A stretch of DNA of 64,000 nt from Roseiflexus sp. RS-1 (lineage in GTDB: Bacteria > Chloroflexota > Chloroflexia > Chloroflexales > Roseiflexaceae), in assembly GCF_000016665.1 (NCBI RefSeq), contig NC_009523.1:3409501-3473500 (forward strand), read 5' to 3'. The position numbers were made by a program, and so were the translations under genes. Numbering within the stretch: position 1 is the stretch's first letter; each line of letters opens with the position of its first letter. Below, piece by piece: positions 43,201 to 52,702 of the stretch. A model generated the notes under the pieces. That model was given only the letters and a program-made list of their open reading frames with translations, had not been told where the DNA came from and made no database searches.

Positions 43201-45012
43201 TTACGGTATTCGCCTCCAGGAAGCAATATTCCAGAGACTGCTGTCAAAGGTGTTGAACGTTGGACCGGTCAGGTTCTTCAGCTTGACTGCTGGCGTATAC
43301 CGGTTGATCAACGGGATTTCTACGATGTCGTTCACCAACAGGTCGTTCATCTGAATAGCCAATTGCGCCCGACGTTGTGGATCGAACTCGGTCTTCAGTT
43401 GCTCAAAGAGCGCATCGTATGCCGGATTGCAATAGCGACTGACATTGTTACCGTTCCAGCGGTTAGCCGCCGATGAAACCTGGGCACAGATCCAACCCTC
43501 CAGATATGACTGCGGATCAGGTGAGGCTGGGCCAAAGGTATACATTTGGAGATCGGCGTAGAACTTGTTCAGGGTATCAGGATTACCCGGATCACCACTG
43601 AAGAAGACGGCAGGATCGATAGCCTTGAGGTAAACCTGAATCCCAATCTCAGCCAGATTCGCCTTAATGACTGATTGCGTGCTCTGACGCAAGGTATTAA
43701 CGCTGGTCTGGAAAGTAACGATCAGCCTGATACCATCCTTCTCGCGCACTGAACCCTTGAGCACCCAGCCAGCCTCATCCAGAATGCGCTTTGCTTCTTC
43801 GACATTGCGCTCACACGTCGTGTTGGGCGAATTGACACTTGCGGGTACAACGAGCAGGTTACAGGTCGGCGCACCGGTTGGACCGTAGAGCTGTTCGGCA
43901 ATCGCCTTGCGATCAATCGCCAGGGCAATCGCCCGCCGTACCGCCGGATCGGTCAAGAACGGATGGGGCTGATCAGGCTCGCTGCGCTTATCGCCCAACG
44001 CCGGATCGGGATTGGCAAAGTTGATCACAATCCGCTCCACACCGCCGGTCGAACCACCGGCAATCACATCACAGTTGCCACTGGCCAGGATCGGCTCCAG
44101 GACCGCCTTGGGAATTTGCAGGTTCAGGGCAAAATCGGCTTCCGCCGTCGTACAGACGGCACGCGCTGCCGAGGCGGCGTCGCCACCCCCTTTGATCTCG
44201 ACCGTATCAAAGAAGACGCTATCGGCATCGCGATAAAAGGGGTTGCGCTCGTAGATCACCGTATCACCGGGACGGAACTCGCGTAATTTCCAGGCATTGG
44301 TCCCAATCGGAGCGAGATTCGCCGCCTGACACTCGGCACTGGTATTCGCAGCAGAGCCGATACAGTTCGCAAATTGCTTCTGTTGCAGAATCATACCCGA
44401 CGAACCAACAAAGGAGATGTATGGATTGGGGTTCGGTTCCTTCCACGTGATCTTGAAGGTCGTAGCATCAATTGGCTCGATACTGGCAATCGAGTCAAAT
44501 GATGTTTTGTTGGTGCAGCCAGTCGCTTCATCAACACAGTAGCGCCAGGTGAAGATGATGTCGTCAATCGTGAAATCACTGCCGTCTGACCACTTCAAGC
44601 CCGGCTTGATCTTCCAGGTCACGCTGGTACCGTCGGCGGCAATACCACCATTCTCGATGGTCGGAATTTCAGCCGCCAGAAATGGAACCAGTTCGTCCCG
44701 CTCATTGTAGCGAGCCAGTGGTTCAAGCATAACCGTAGCGCCGTTAAAGTCCTTGACGCCGGTCGCCAGATGCGGGTTAAGCGTCGTTACCGCCTGCCAG
44801 GAGAGAATTGTGAGTTTCCCTCCAGTCCGGGGGGCTGCGGTTGGCGCGTTCGTTGGAGCCAGCGCTACAGTTGGTTGCGGTACATCGGTTGCCTGCACTG
44901 CTGGCGCCGTGGGTTGCTGAACCTGGGGCTGTTGAGAACCACCACACGCCACCAGCGCCACCACCATCACTACCGGAAGAATCGCCTGCATCAAAACCCA
45001 TCTGCGAAACAT
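43201..45012 (-). CDS. ABC transporter substrate-binding lipoprotein, peptide/nickel family (SBP_bac_5)
   Basis: ATG 45012 has a perfect AGGAGG 5 bases upstream and gives 603 residues. The signal region ends in a lipobox-like LVACGGS, followed by a Pro/Thr/Ala-rich linker, then the family-5 fold with GGKLTILSWQAVTTLNPHLATG, WKIKPGLKWSDGSDFTIDDI and FRPGDTVIYERNPFYRDA. Members bind oligopeptides, nickel or other solutes. No permease or ATPase is adjacent. It starts 18 bases after the CytX-like gene, so it is probably in the TPP-controlled transcript and may bind a thiamine-related ligand. Confidence 0.88.
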   Translation of the reverse strand: MFRRWVLMQAILPVVMVVALVACGGSQQPQVQQPTAPAVQATDVPQPTVALAPTNAPTAAPRTGGKLTILSWQAVTTLNPHLATGVKDFNGATVMLEPLARYNERDELVPFLAAEIPTIENGGIAADGTSVTWKIKPGLKWSDGSDFTIDDIIFTWRYCVDEATGCTNKTSFDSIASIEPIDATTFKITWKEPNPNPYISFVGSSGMILQQKQFANCIGSAANTSAECQAANLAPIGTNAWKLREFRPGDTVIYERNPFYRDADSVFFDTVEIKGGGDAASAARAVCTTAEADFALNLQIPKAVLEPILASGNCDVIAGGSTGGVERIVINFANPDPALGDKRSEPDQPHPFLTDPAVRRAIALAIDRKAIAEQLYGPTGAPTCNLLVVPASVNSPNTTCERNVEEAKRILDEAGWVLKGSVREKDGIRLIVTFQTSVNTLRQSTQSVIKANLAEIGIQVYLKAIDPAVFFSGDPGNPDTLNKFYADLQMYTFGPASPDPQSYLEGWICAQVSSAANRWNGNNVSRYCNPAYDALFEQLKTEFDPQRRAQLAIQMNDLLVNDIVEIPLINRYTPAVKLKNLTGPTFNTFDSSLWNIASWRRIP

Positions 45013-45030
45013 CCGAACCTCCTGTGCCAC

Positions 45031-46371
45031 TCAATAGGGGACGCGAGTCAGGCGCTGTTGTCGAACCAGGCGCAAACCCGTGTAAAGCAGAAAGGTAATG
45101 ACAAAACTCGGAATGCTTGCCCCGATCTGTGGTGCCCATTGTGTAATCGCCTGATAGACCAGTATCCCAACCAGCCACGCCGCCAATCCGCCCCCTTGCC
45201 ACTCCAGGCGCCGATCACCCACAAGGGCAGTCTGATCCGACGCCCGCTGGCGAATGACAAAATAGTCGGCCAGTACAACGCCAAACAGCGGCACAAAGAG
45301 CGAACCGATGAGGAGCAAGAAGTTGAAGTATTCACCCATTGTGAGAGATGTTGCAAATAAGAAGCCAACTGCACCAATAATCACGATCAAGAGACGTTGA
45401 CCGATTTGTGGGAAAATGTTCTGAATCGAAATAGCCGCCGAGTAGATGTCAGCAAACGCATTGTCGGTTTCATCAACCAGGATGACCGCAAGTGCTACAA
45501 TGCCACCGGTCATGGTCATAATTGCGGTGATGAGATGATCAGGCGTAGGTTCGCTTACATTCGCCGTTAACAAGAAGAGAGCGCCAAGCGTATAAAACCA
45601 GACATTGGTCAGGGCAAAGCCGAAATATGTGCCCCAAAAACTATCCCGCGAACGACGCACAAACCGGTTATAATCGGCAACGAGCGGGAGCCACGAGATT
45701 GGCATTGCCGCTACCAAATCCACTCCGAGCCAAAACGGCATCTCTCCCGTTCCTGGCCGATTAAGCAGCGCAATGATATCGTAGCGGGTAAAAAGGTAGA
45801 CTGTCATCCAAATGGTCACACTGTAGACGATCCAAATCCCAAATTTCTCGAGCCACTCCCGCACGACCACCAGCGGTCCGCCAAGGGCCAACAGAGTGCA
45901 CCAGACTGAGAAGACCGCCACCCAGAGATAATGGTTACTAAAACCAAATAGCGCCTGACCCACCTGATCGGCAGCCAAACCGATCACCCACAGCTCGAAG
46001 GCCGTCCAGCCAATTAACTGCACGATATTGAAAATTGTCGCCAGATAAGAACCTCGTCGCCCAAGCACGGGGCGGAGCAAAACCATTGTAGGCACGCCGT
46101 GATCACTCCCTAACACCCCAACTAATGCCAACAAGAGTGTGCCAATTGCGGTACCGACTAAAATAGCAAGTAGTGCTTGCGGCAAACTCAAGCCAGGAAC
46201 CAACAGTGCACCGGCTTCCAACACTAGCAATCCGACGCCAAGACTCGACCACAATACGAAGATGTCAAACCATCGCAGGCGACGATGTTCGGCAGGAACA
46301 GGATCAATTCCCCATGTTGGTGGAGCTTGCAGACGCGGTAGCCACTTGTAGAAACGAGTTTGTAGTGACAT
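45031..46371 (-). CDS. cytX: NCS1-family permease, CytX-like (thiamine-pyrimidine uptake)
   Basis: ATG 46371 with GGAAGAG upstream gives 446 residues and about 12 membrane helices; the frame extends back to 46506 only because it runs through the riboswitch. NCS1 family features are WGIDPVPAEHRRLRWFDIFVLW at the N-terminus, then a conserved helix-1 break (SSLGVGLLVLEAG) and PISWLPLVADYNRF. Members import cytosine, allantoin or hydroxymethylpyrimidine; being led by a TPP riboswitch makes a thiamine-pyrimidine (HMP) permease, CytX, the best call. Inner membrane. Confidence 0.87.
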   Translation of the reverse strand: MSLQTRFYKWLPRLQAPPTWGIDPVPAEHRRLRWFDIFVLWSSLGVGLLVLEAGALLVPGLSLPQALLAILVGTAIGTLLLALVGVLGSDHGVPTMVLLRPVLGRRGSYLATIFNIVQLIGWTAFELWVIGLAADQVGQALFGFSNHYLWVAVFSVWCTLLALGGPLVVVREWLEKFGIWIVYSVTIWMTVYLFTRYDIIALLNRPGTGEMPFWLGVDLVAAMPISWLPLVADYNRFVRRSRDSFWGTYFGFALTNVWFYTLGALFLLTANVSEPTPDHLITAIMTMTGGIVALAVILVDETDNAFADIYSAAISIQNIFPQIGQRLLIVIIGAVGFLFATSLTMGEYFNFLLLIGSLFVPLFGVVLADYFVIRQRASDQTALVGDRRLEWQGGGLAAWLVGILVYQAITQWAPQIGASIPSFVITFLLYTGLRLVRQQRLTRVPY

Positions 46372-46386
46372 ACTCTTCCTCCAACT

Positions 46387-46413
46387 AAAAACGCCACCTG
46401 CGAAGGGTGGCGT
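46387..46413 (-). terminator. Intrinsic terminator of the TPP riboswitch
   Basis: On the minus strand an 8-bp stem ACGCCACC/GGTGGCGT (loop of 7) is followed by a short T-run. It lies between the riboswitch and the cytX start, consistent with TPP-dependent transcription attenuation. Confidence 0.85.
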
Positions 46414-46442
46414 GAATGCCAGACATGAGCTGGCTTTACTAC

Positions 46443-46542
46443 CGTGTATTCCCTTCGCTGGTATTACCCAGATCAGGTTCATGAGGTCGATGGTGGATTT
46501 GACCATCCTCTCAGCCCGGTCCTCCGAGCTCCCTCATACACG
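46443..46542 (-). promoter_or_regulatory. TPP riboswitch (THI element)
   Basis: On the minus strand, closing stem CGTGTAT (5')/ATACACG (3'), then GGGCTGAGAGG, and further on the diagnostic TGAACCTGATCTGGGTAATA and CCAGCGAAGGGA. All core TPP-binding blocks are present in order. It controls the cytX gene through a following terminator. Confidence 0.96.
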
Positions 46543-46576
46543 CTTATTCAGTTGTGCCGGGGTCAGCGCGGTGTCT

Positions 46577-46606
46577 ACTATACACTGCTGCCTCTCTATC
46601 TGTCAA
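46577..46606 (-). promoter_or_regulatory. Promoter of the TPP-controlled operon
   Basis: On the minus strand, perfect TTGACA at 46606-46601 and TATAGT at 46582-46577, spacing 18. Predicted start near 46570, about 28 bases before the riboswitch stem. Confidence 0.78.
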
Positions 46607-46794
46607 GTCGCTCAACACGACGAAAGCAACCAGAAAAGCGACCCTCACCCCCTCGCCTCGGATAGAAGATCTCTCCCCTTGTAGGAGAAGGGTGCTGGAG
46701 AACAAGGGATACGGGCGCGGCAGAATACGGAACATTCATGGTAACAACGTGACTGGCTGATCGGATCGCATCTCATTAGGTGAATGATCCGACA
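46607..46794. other. Intergenic region, no gene
   Basis: Between the TPP operon promoter and the small lipoprotein ORF. Contains a purine/pyrimidine-rich stretch with CTCACCCCCTCGCC; I see no gene or clear regulatory site. Confidence 0.5.
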
Positions 46795-46902
46795 TTATCC
46801 TCTAACCGGCGCTGCGGTCGGTTGGGAGAGGGGCGATGGAAGCGATCCGCACGCACTGATACACAGAGCGATGCACACGACGAGAGCAGTGAGATGTTTC
46901 AT
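46795..46902 (-). CDS. 35-residue lipoprotein ORF
   Basis: ATG 46902, with AGGTG 5 bases upstream, starts a 35-codon frame with a Lys-led hydrophobic stretch, a lipobox ISAC (Cys 18) and a short Pro/Ser/Thr-rich tail before the stop. It lies 29 bases downstream of the TIM-barrel gene on the same strand. It may be a genuine small lipoprotein similar in size to entericidins, or the broken 5' end of a longer lipoprotein gene, since its tail looks like the linker of other lipoproteins in this window. Confidence 0.5.
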   Translation of the reverse strand: MKHLTALVVCIALCISACGSLPSPLSQPTAAPVRG

Positions 46903-46931
46903 TAATCACCTGCCGTTGGATTGAGCGTGTT

Positions 46932-47765
46932 TTACCGGGCAAGAGTCAGATGCTTGAACGCCTCGACCTGCGCGCGGATGGCGCGTTCCGTCGGCAGGCG
47001 CTCGATGCTCGAAGCGCCGAAGAATCCAGCAATCCCCGGCATGCGGCGCAGTGCCATGCCGACCTGTTCGGGTTCGTCGAACGGTCCGCCGTGACAGATC
47101 ACAATAATGTCGGATCGCACCTGACGGCCAGCCTCAGCGATCTCCATCACCCGCTCGATGGCTTCGTCGAGAGTCAGAGCAACGCCAGCGCCAATGCTTC
47201 CTGAAGTGGTCAACCCGACATGCGCCACCAGTTGATCAGCGCCGGCGCGCACCATCTCGCGCGCCTGATCGGGATCGAACACATACGGTGACGTAAACAG
47301 GTCCATCTGGTGCGCCAGATGGATCATTTCGATCTCTTTGTCGTATCCCATCCCGGTGGCTTCCAGGTTCGCGCGGAAATTGCCGTCGATAAGCCCGACG
47401 GTGGGGAAGTTCTGCACGCCCGAAAAGCCAATCTCACGCAACTGCTTGAGAAACACCGGCATCAGGCGAAACGGATCGGTGCCACACACCCCCGCAAGCA
47501 CAGGCGTATGCTTCACAACCGGCAACACCTCGTTTGCCATCTCAACCACAATGGCATTCGCATCACCATACGGCATCAGCCCTGCCAGTGATCCCCGTCC
47601 CGCCATGCGATAGCGCCCTGAGTTATAGATGATAATGATATCCGCGCCCCCTGCTTCTGCGAATTTGGCAGAAATCCCTGTACCAGCGCCTGCGCCGACA
47701 ATCGGTTTACCGGCAGCGATCTGTGCGCGCAAGCGCTGGAGAATTTCCTCACGTGTGAATGCCAT
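46932..47765 (-). CDS. TIM-barrel phosphoenolpyruvate hydrolase-family protein (Tm-1 C-terminal half)
   Basis: A 277-residue TIM-barrel protein of the PEP hydrolase/Tm-1 C-terminal family. It begins with an N-terminal helix ([50 protein letters not shown]) and carries barrel strands [13 protein letters not shown] and VICHGGPFD. Downstream of the UPF0261 gene with a 2-base gap. In tomato Tm-1, an antiviral protein, both halves are one chain; bacteria encode two genes. The bacterial reaction is unclear. Confidence 0.85.
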   Translation of the reverse strand: MAFTREEILQRLRAQIAAGKPIVGAGAGTGISAKFAEAGGADIIIIYNSGRYRMAGRGSLAGLMPYGDANAIVVEMANEVLPVVKHTPVLAGVCGTDPFRLMPVFLKQLREIGFSGVQNFPTVGLIDGNFRANLEATGMGYDKEIEMIHLAHQMDLFTSPYVFDPDQAREMVRAGADQLVAHVGLTTSGSIGAGVALTLDEAIERVMEIAEAGRQVRSDIIVICHGGPFDEPEQVGMALRRMPGIAGFFGASSIERLPTERAIRAQVEAFKHLTLAR

Positions 47766-47767
47766 TA

Positions 47768-48994
47768 TTATGCCTCCTGACGGCTCTGTGCGATCAGGTC
47801 CAGCAGCGTTCGCGCGACCTGACCGGAAAACGCTGGATCGTTAATATTCGCATCGATTTCGATATACGGAATGTCGGGTCTGAGATTCTTCCTGATCGTC
47901 GCAAAACACGCCTGATCGGCGTCAGGATCCCAGAACTCGCCGCCGGGACTATCCAGCATCGAGACCCCTTTGAGCGGGATCAGGACTGCCACCGGGCCAC
48001 GCGACTCATTCGCGGCACGGGCAATCATGGCGCCAATGGCGACATTTTCTTCGACGCTGGTGCGCATCAGGGTAACGTTCGGGTTCCACCGGTAGAGTCT
48101 GCGCCCACGATACGTTTCAGGAACTGTGTCGATGCCCCAGAAGTTTGCCATATCGACGCACCCCGGAACCAGCACCGTCGGAATGCCAGCGTGCGCCGCA
48201 GCCAGGCAGCGCTGCGGTCCGGCGCTCAATACACCGCCGCAGACTTCATCGGCAAGCTCTGTCGTTGTTATGTCAAGTGATGCAGTAATATACCCATCAG
48301 TAATCAAACCTTCCATTGCTCTGCCGCCTGTGCCGGTCGCGTGGAAGACGAGGACTTCATACCCGGCTTCTTCGAGGAGGCTGCGGGCGTGATCCACTGC
48401 TGCGGTGGTGTTGCCGAACATCGACGCAACGATCAACGGCGCATCACGCTGCGTCTGCGGCGCTTCCATACTCACCATACCGCTGATGGCGCCGGCAGCG
48501 TTCGTGTAAATCGTGCGACTGATACGATTGATGCCTGCTACATCGACAACCGAGGGCATGAAGGTGATATCTTTCGTGCCCGCATACGCAGACACATCAC
48601 CGCCGCCGACGGTCGAAACCATCACCTTGGGCACGCCGACCGGCAAGGTACGCATTGCAGCCGTTGCAATCGATGTGCCGCCCGAGCCGCCCATGCTCAG
48701 CATACCGTGCAGCCGCCCTTCGTCATACAGACGCCGCACGATCTTTGCCAGCCCTTCCGCCATCACCCGCATGGCTTCATCTTTGTGGTTGCCATCCGCC
48801 AGCGTCGCCAGATCGCCATTCCCCGCCGCTGCTACTTCGGCGCGCGAAATATCAGGCGAACATGCCGGTTCACCCATGACGCCGAAATCGATCACCAGTG
48901 TCTGTAACCCGCGCTGCGCGATCAGGTCGCGCACGAATGCGAACTCTCTACCTTTGGTATCCAGTGCGCCTGCAAGTACGACGGTCCTGGTCAT
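47768..48994 (-). CDS. UPF0261-family Tm-1-like ATP-binding protein (Tm-1 N-terminal half)
   Basis: A 408-residue protein matching the UPF0261 family and the N-terminal half of plant Tm-1. Typical segments are [21 protein letters not shown] near the start, [55 protein letters not shown] and [15 protein letters not shown]. Glycine-rich loops suggest nucleotide or phosphate binding. It is 2 bases upstream of the TIM-barrel partner, so they form a translationally linked pair. Function in bacteria is not established. Confidence 0.9.
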   Translation of the reverse strand: MTRTVVLAGALDTKGREFAFVRDLIAQRGLQTLVIDFGVMGEPACSPDISRAEVAAAGNGDLATLADGNHKDEAMRVMAEGLAKIVRRLYDEGRLHGMLSMGGSGGTSIATAAMRTLPVGVPKVMVSTVGGGDVSAYAGTKDITFMPSVVDVAGINRISRTIYTNAAGAISGMVSMEAPQTQRDAPLIVASMFGNTTAAVDHARSLLEEAGYEVLVFHATGTGGRAMEGLITDGYITASLDITTTELADEVCGGVLSAGPQRCLAAAHAGIPTVLVPGCVDMANFWGIDTVPETYRGRRLYRWNPNVTLMRTSVEENVAIGAMIARAANESRGPVAVLIPLKGVSMLDSPGGEFWDPDADQACFATIRKNLRPDIPYIEIDANINDPAFSGQVARTLLDLIAQSRQEA

Positions 48995-49140
48995 AGGTCG
49001 AGCCTTTCCAGATCAGACGGAGATTAGGAAGACAGGTCTCTGTTCAAGGGGAGCGTTAGTTGGGAGCGATCAGCGACGTTCTGCGTTCCGGCGCGCCTTT
49101 GCCCGACCTGTAAACCCTGATCGGGCAAGGAACCAGTCGC

Positions 49141-49545
49141 TCAGGGCCAGATTCGCACCTGAAACGTAGCAATTTCGCGGGCATCGCTCCGGTCAATATA
49201 CACTTCGATCTGCCAGTCGCCATCCATCGAGAAGAGCAACCCCTCCGCCCGGTAGCGTCCGTCCGGCAACGGCTGCGCCACGACTTCCGGTGATGCCATG
49301 CCATGCTGACGCATCATTGGGACGATGCTGACCGATTCGATGGGACCGGGTTGCATTCCCTCACGACGCTCGATGGTGATGATGGCAGGATACTCGCCAA
49401 CCCGACGCTCGTCCAGGGTCAGCGTGACATTATAACTCAAGGTTTGAACGGTCGAAGGACCGCCAGAAGCGCATGCCGCGAGGATCAGCGTTGCGATGAG
49501 TGTGAGAGCGATGAATGTGCGACAGCGTGACAGACGGTGGATCAT
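49141..49545 (-). CDS. Lipoprotein with YtkA/FixH-like Ig fold
   Basis: ATG 49545 with AGGA upstream gives 134 residues (the frame is open to 49644). The signal ends in the lipobox ILAAC. The mature part has a beta-sandwich pattern typical of YtkA/FixH-like domains: VTLTLDERRVGEYPAIITI, PMMRQHGMASPEVVAQPLPDGRYRAEGLLFSMDGDWQIEVYI. The conserved HGM followed by a strand and GDWQ is characteristic and is often copper-linked. It lies 20 bases after the larger secreted protein at 49566, so they probably work together in periplasm or cell-surface space. Confidence 0.8.
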   Translation of the reverse strand: MIHRLSRCRTFIALTLIATLILAACASGGPSTVQTLSYNVTLTLDERRVGEYPAIITIERREGMQPGPIESVSIVPMMRQHGMASPEVVAQPLPDGRYRAEGLLFSMDGDWQIEVYIDRSDAREIATFQVRIWP

Positions 49546-49565
49546 GGGCAGTCCTGCTCCGTTCC

Positions 49566-50960
49566 TCAACGGCCCGGGTTTGCAGCCACATCCAGCGTCA
49601 CCGGCACGGTTATGACCCGACCGGCGCGGCGAAACTGGAACCACGCCTGATACACGCCAGCGCGCGGGAAACTGTGTACGAAGCGCAACTCGGGACCGTA
49701 GCGCACCCCGCTGCCCGGCGTCGCTATCGGCGCTGCGGCGTGGATATGGCTGAACAGCGCTGCTTCAGTGTGGCGCATCATCAGGTGCCCGCCCATGCCG
49801 AGCCAGGGTTCCAGATCGCGCACCGGACCGTTCGCATCGCTCACGATCAATGAGAGGGTCGTCAACTGACCGCTGCGCAACGGTGCCGGCTGCGCGTGCA
49901 CCTCGACCGTCAGATCATCCACGGTTCGCACCCCCAGCCCAGGCGCCCGGTCGTCGCGCACCTGCATCACCCCGCCAACCGCAAAACGCCCGGCGACGAC
50001 CTGCAAACTGCCGCCATGCCGCATCAATTCGGCATATGCCGTGTACGCACCGGGGCGATCAGGCGTTATCGTGACAACGTACAATCCCGGCGCGAGACGG
50101 GCAGGATGCACATGGGCAAAAAAGCCGCCGCTCTCATCAACTACCGCCAGGTGGAGCAGCGCATCGTGGTGCGGCGAGAGATCATCAGCAGGCAGACCGG
50201 TAGCGCCATCACGCAGATCGAGAGTGAGGATCATTGGCTCGCCTGCTGTCAACGTTGGCGGTTCCGTCGCCAGCAGGAGATTGACATGCGGAGCGCCGCC
50301 GCTGTACATGGGAACCGACGGGGATGACGCCTCAAGCGGTGTGAACTGCAACCAGGCGAGCACTGCCGACGCAACCGCCGACGCAAATGCAGTGTAATTC
50401 AGCAACCGCAGTGCTCCGGCGAAGCCAGGGCGGGTGTGGCGACCGCCAGCCCCGACTGCGGCGCCAGCCAGCAGGCTGATGATCAGCACGCCAAGCGCCA
50501 CCGCCAGCGGAATCGTTGTCGGCGGCAACGGCGGCTGAAAGACGGTGACGGGGATGCGCATCCTCCCCTCGCCAGGAACGCCTCGCGCAATGATTTCCAC
50601 TTCCCAATCACCGGGAGCGTCGATGTCGAGGCGCGTGGTTGCGCTGAGCACACCGGCGAACGACACTTGCGCGGCGGGTTGTTCAGGAAACGGACTGCCG
50701 TAGCGCGTCAGGCGCACCTCAGCCGTCTCCGGGAATGGTTCGCCGTCCGGCGCAATATCGACCAGCAACGGACCAGGAAGCGCCGGCGGAATGGTCATTG
50801 TGACTGCCAGTTCGTAGGGACCGGCATCCATCACAATCGTCTGCACCGGACCGGCGTCGCCGACGTGCGCCGAGGCGGGCGGCGCGACGGTCAATGCCAG
50901 GAGTGCGACGAGCGCACCGACTGCAAGCCACCGTTGAGCTTGTGAATGAAAGCACAACAT
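49566..50960 (-). CDS. Secreted YtkA/CopC-like protein with central membrane helices
   Basis: ATG 50960 gives 464 residues. A signal peptide (LVALLALTVAPPASAHVG) is cut after ASA, followed by beta-rich domain 1, then two membrane helices near 150-210 (LAVALGVLIISLLAGAAVGA; LLNYTAFASAVASAVLAWL), then two extracellular beta-sandwich units with the His-rich motifs GGFFAHVHPARLAPGLY and MMRHTEAALFSHIHAA. The His motifs suggest metal, perhaps copper. Same-strand with the smaller YtkA-like lipoprotein downstream, suggesting a shared role in metal handling or cytochrome oxidase assembly; this is inference. TACTAT upstream may be a -10. Confidence 0.72.
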   Translation of the reverse strand: MLCFHSQAQRWLAVGALVALLALTVAPPASAHVGDAGPVQTIVMDAGPYELAVTMTIPPALPGPLLVDIAPDGEPFPETAEVRLTRYGSPFPEQPAAQVSFAGVLSATTRLDIDAPGDWEVEIIARGVPGEGRMRIPVTVFQPPLPPTTIPLAVALGVLIISLLAGAAVGAGGRHTRPGFAGALRLLNYTAFASAVASAVLAWLQFTPLEASSPSVPMYSGGAPHVNLLLATEPPTLTAGEPMILTLDLRDGATGLPADDLSPHHDALLHLAVVDESGGFFAHVHPARLAPGLYVVTITPDRPGAYTAYAELMRHGGSLQVVAGRFAVGGVMQVRDDRAPGLGVRTVDDLTVEVHAQPAPLRSGQLTTLSLIVSDANGPVRDLEPWLGMGGHLMMRHTEAALFSHIHAAAPIATPGSGVRYGPELRFVHSFPRAGVYQAWFQFRRAGRVITVPVTLDVAANPGR

Positions 50961-51429
50961 AGTGCTGGTATAGTACCACAGACTCGCTGCGTTCGTCCAC
51001 ACAATGCGAAGGGGATGAGAACCGAGAACCAAGAACTACGAACCAAGAACCAAGAACTGAGAACTGAGAACCAAGAACTGAGAACTGAGAACTGAGAACC
51101 TGCGCATTGTGTGTCGCTGTGTGTTGCGCTGCGCCCGCTGTACTGCCGTAGCTGTGCCGGTTTCGCGCTGCAAGGGGGTGTTGATGGCAGAATAGAACAC
51201 GGATCGGCACGGATGCAACGGATGGGCGCGGATGTTGATAAGTTTTGTCTGGAATAGTCTGGGCCTGCCGTGTTGCGCGAGGCGTCCGCTTCCGGTTGCA
51301 GGTCGGGGCACGGCATGCCGTGCCCTAACGGCGCCGCTTCGGCGTGGCATCGCCGTGCCCCAATCCGGTCCGCGCAGGTCCCGGACGCCGGAATAGAACG
51401 CGGATCGGCGCGGATGACGGTTTGTCGGG
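50961..51429. other. Intergenic region with repeats, no gene
   Basis: Contains the heptamer array (51017-51100), two copies of a ~25-base AATAGAACRCGGATCGGC unit (near 51191 and 51392) and a perfect 20-base palindrome at 51306-51325 with half-site GGGCACGGCA. No credible gene. Confidence 0.65.
51017..51100 (+). repeat. Heptamer array, 12 units
   Basis: Exactly 84 bases made of twelve 7-mers of the form GAGAACC/GAGAACT/AAGAACC/AAGAACT, with one ACGAACC. The same family appears inverted at 62111-62201. Confidence 0.9.
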
Positions 51430-51501
51430 AATAGCCCGCGCAGGCGGGCTTTGCCTTGCCTGGCCGAGGGCTGATGGTCTTTGAATAAATAATCCGCTAT
51501 C
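51430..51501 (-). repeat. Left flanking repeat of the IS630 relic
   Basis: Read on the minus strand: GCGGATTATTTATTCAAAG, then ACCATCAGCCCTCGGCCAGG, ending in the AGCCCGC-CTGC-GCGGGCT hairpin. It nearly matches the units at 12311-12450 and is inverted relative to 52703-52745. Confidence 0.75.
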
Positions 51502-52663
51502 CGAGACCGACATACGGTACAAGCTTTGGCGAGCCGGTTGCAAACGACGCGAAGAAAGCATCCAGATGGCTGCGCACCTGATCGCGATCCGTCGCCCAGC
51601 GGTGCACGCGGGTGACCTCCTGACGCATCCACCGCCCCAGCTGCTCGCAATCAAGCGGCGCCACGACGCATACGTCGGCAACGGCATCAGTTGGATGGGC
51701 CGGCGGACATCTCCAGCCCGGCGCACGGCCCGCACACTGGGGGTGGCCGGCCAATTGCCAGGACGGGAAAACGCCCAGCGGGTTGTTTGCGGCTCAAGCG
51801 CCACCAGGACATCCGGATGACCATGGACCGGCCAATTATCCAGAATGACATCGATGCGCTCAGCCTCAGGATAGGCAGCGCGCCGGTCCGGGAAGCACGG
51901 CGCCAGCGTCGCCAGGCCCATCGTCGTCGCCCGCCGGGTGACCACTTGGCCCGTCACGACGTCCAAACTGCCCACGATGCGCAGGTCACCATCGGTCGCC
52001 CGACTCCGTTCCGCCCGCACCTGATCGGCGCCCGCCCGTCCATACCCGTTGGCCAGGGTCGGGCGCCGGGTGACCGTGACTTCATCCAGATACACGGTCA
52101 CCACCTGGTTGGGGTGCGCGCGGGCATCCTCCACCACGTCCGCAATCTCCTGCAGTTTGGCCTGATCGTGAGGATCAGGGCTAGGCCCATGACTGCGGGC
52201 GCGCTGCCAGGTGAGGCCCAACCGATCCAGGATGCGGGCGATCCCGCTCAGCGAGGCGTCGCGTCCCCACACCAACGGGCTGCGGATGGCGTCCAGGGTC
52301 CAGCGCGTCTGGGTCAGCCCGCACTGCCGCGGGTCACGGCGGACCAGATGCTCTCCCGCAGTAGCCGCCGTCTCAGGGTCATGGCGGTCAGGGGGAACAA
52401 GCGGGCGTGCGCCCGCGTCCGTCCCGGATGGGGAGGCTATCGATGCCCTCGGCTTCCCAGCGATTCAGCCAGCGAGAGACGGTTTCCGGATGGCGCGGAC
52501 GCAGCACGCGTGCGCGCGCCGTGACAGCGGGCGGCACGCCGGACGCGATGAGCAGGAACGCTGCCGCCCGTTCACGCACATAGGGCGTGGGGGCGTGATC
52601 GCGCAGGTCTTCGAGGGTCTCCCGCTCCTCGACGGACACGTGAAGGGTCCGGCGTGCCGGCAT
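51497..52663 (-). pseudogene. Frameshifted IS630-family transposase
   Basis: Three frames must be joined. The first runs from ATG 52663 (AGGAGG 5 bases upstream) to 52388 and encodes the N-terminal helix-turn-helix part, ending within a DGRGRTPACSP tail. The middle frame (about 52400-51660) continues with GLTQTRWTL, VYLDEVTV and VILDNWPVHGHP, which contain two DDE catalytic acids, up to LPTYASW. The last frame (from about 51690 to 51497) encodes EQLGRWMRQEVTRVHRWATD and ends in VPYVGLG. Two shifts (near 52400 and 51660) mean no intact transposase is made unless frameshifting occurs. Confidence 0.85.
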
Positions 52664-52702
52664 CGCAACCTCCTGAGAAAGGCTTGACACGGATGGATAT
52701 CA

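Noticed and set aside
46372-46506. N-terminal extension of the cytX-like gene
   Set aside because: This frame runs through the TPP riboswitch and terminator; the real start is ATG 46371.
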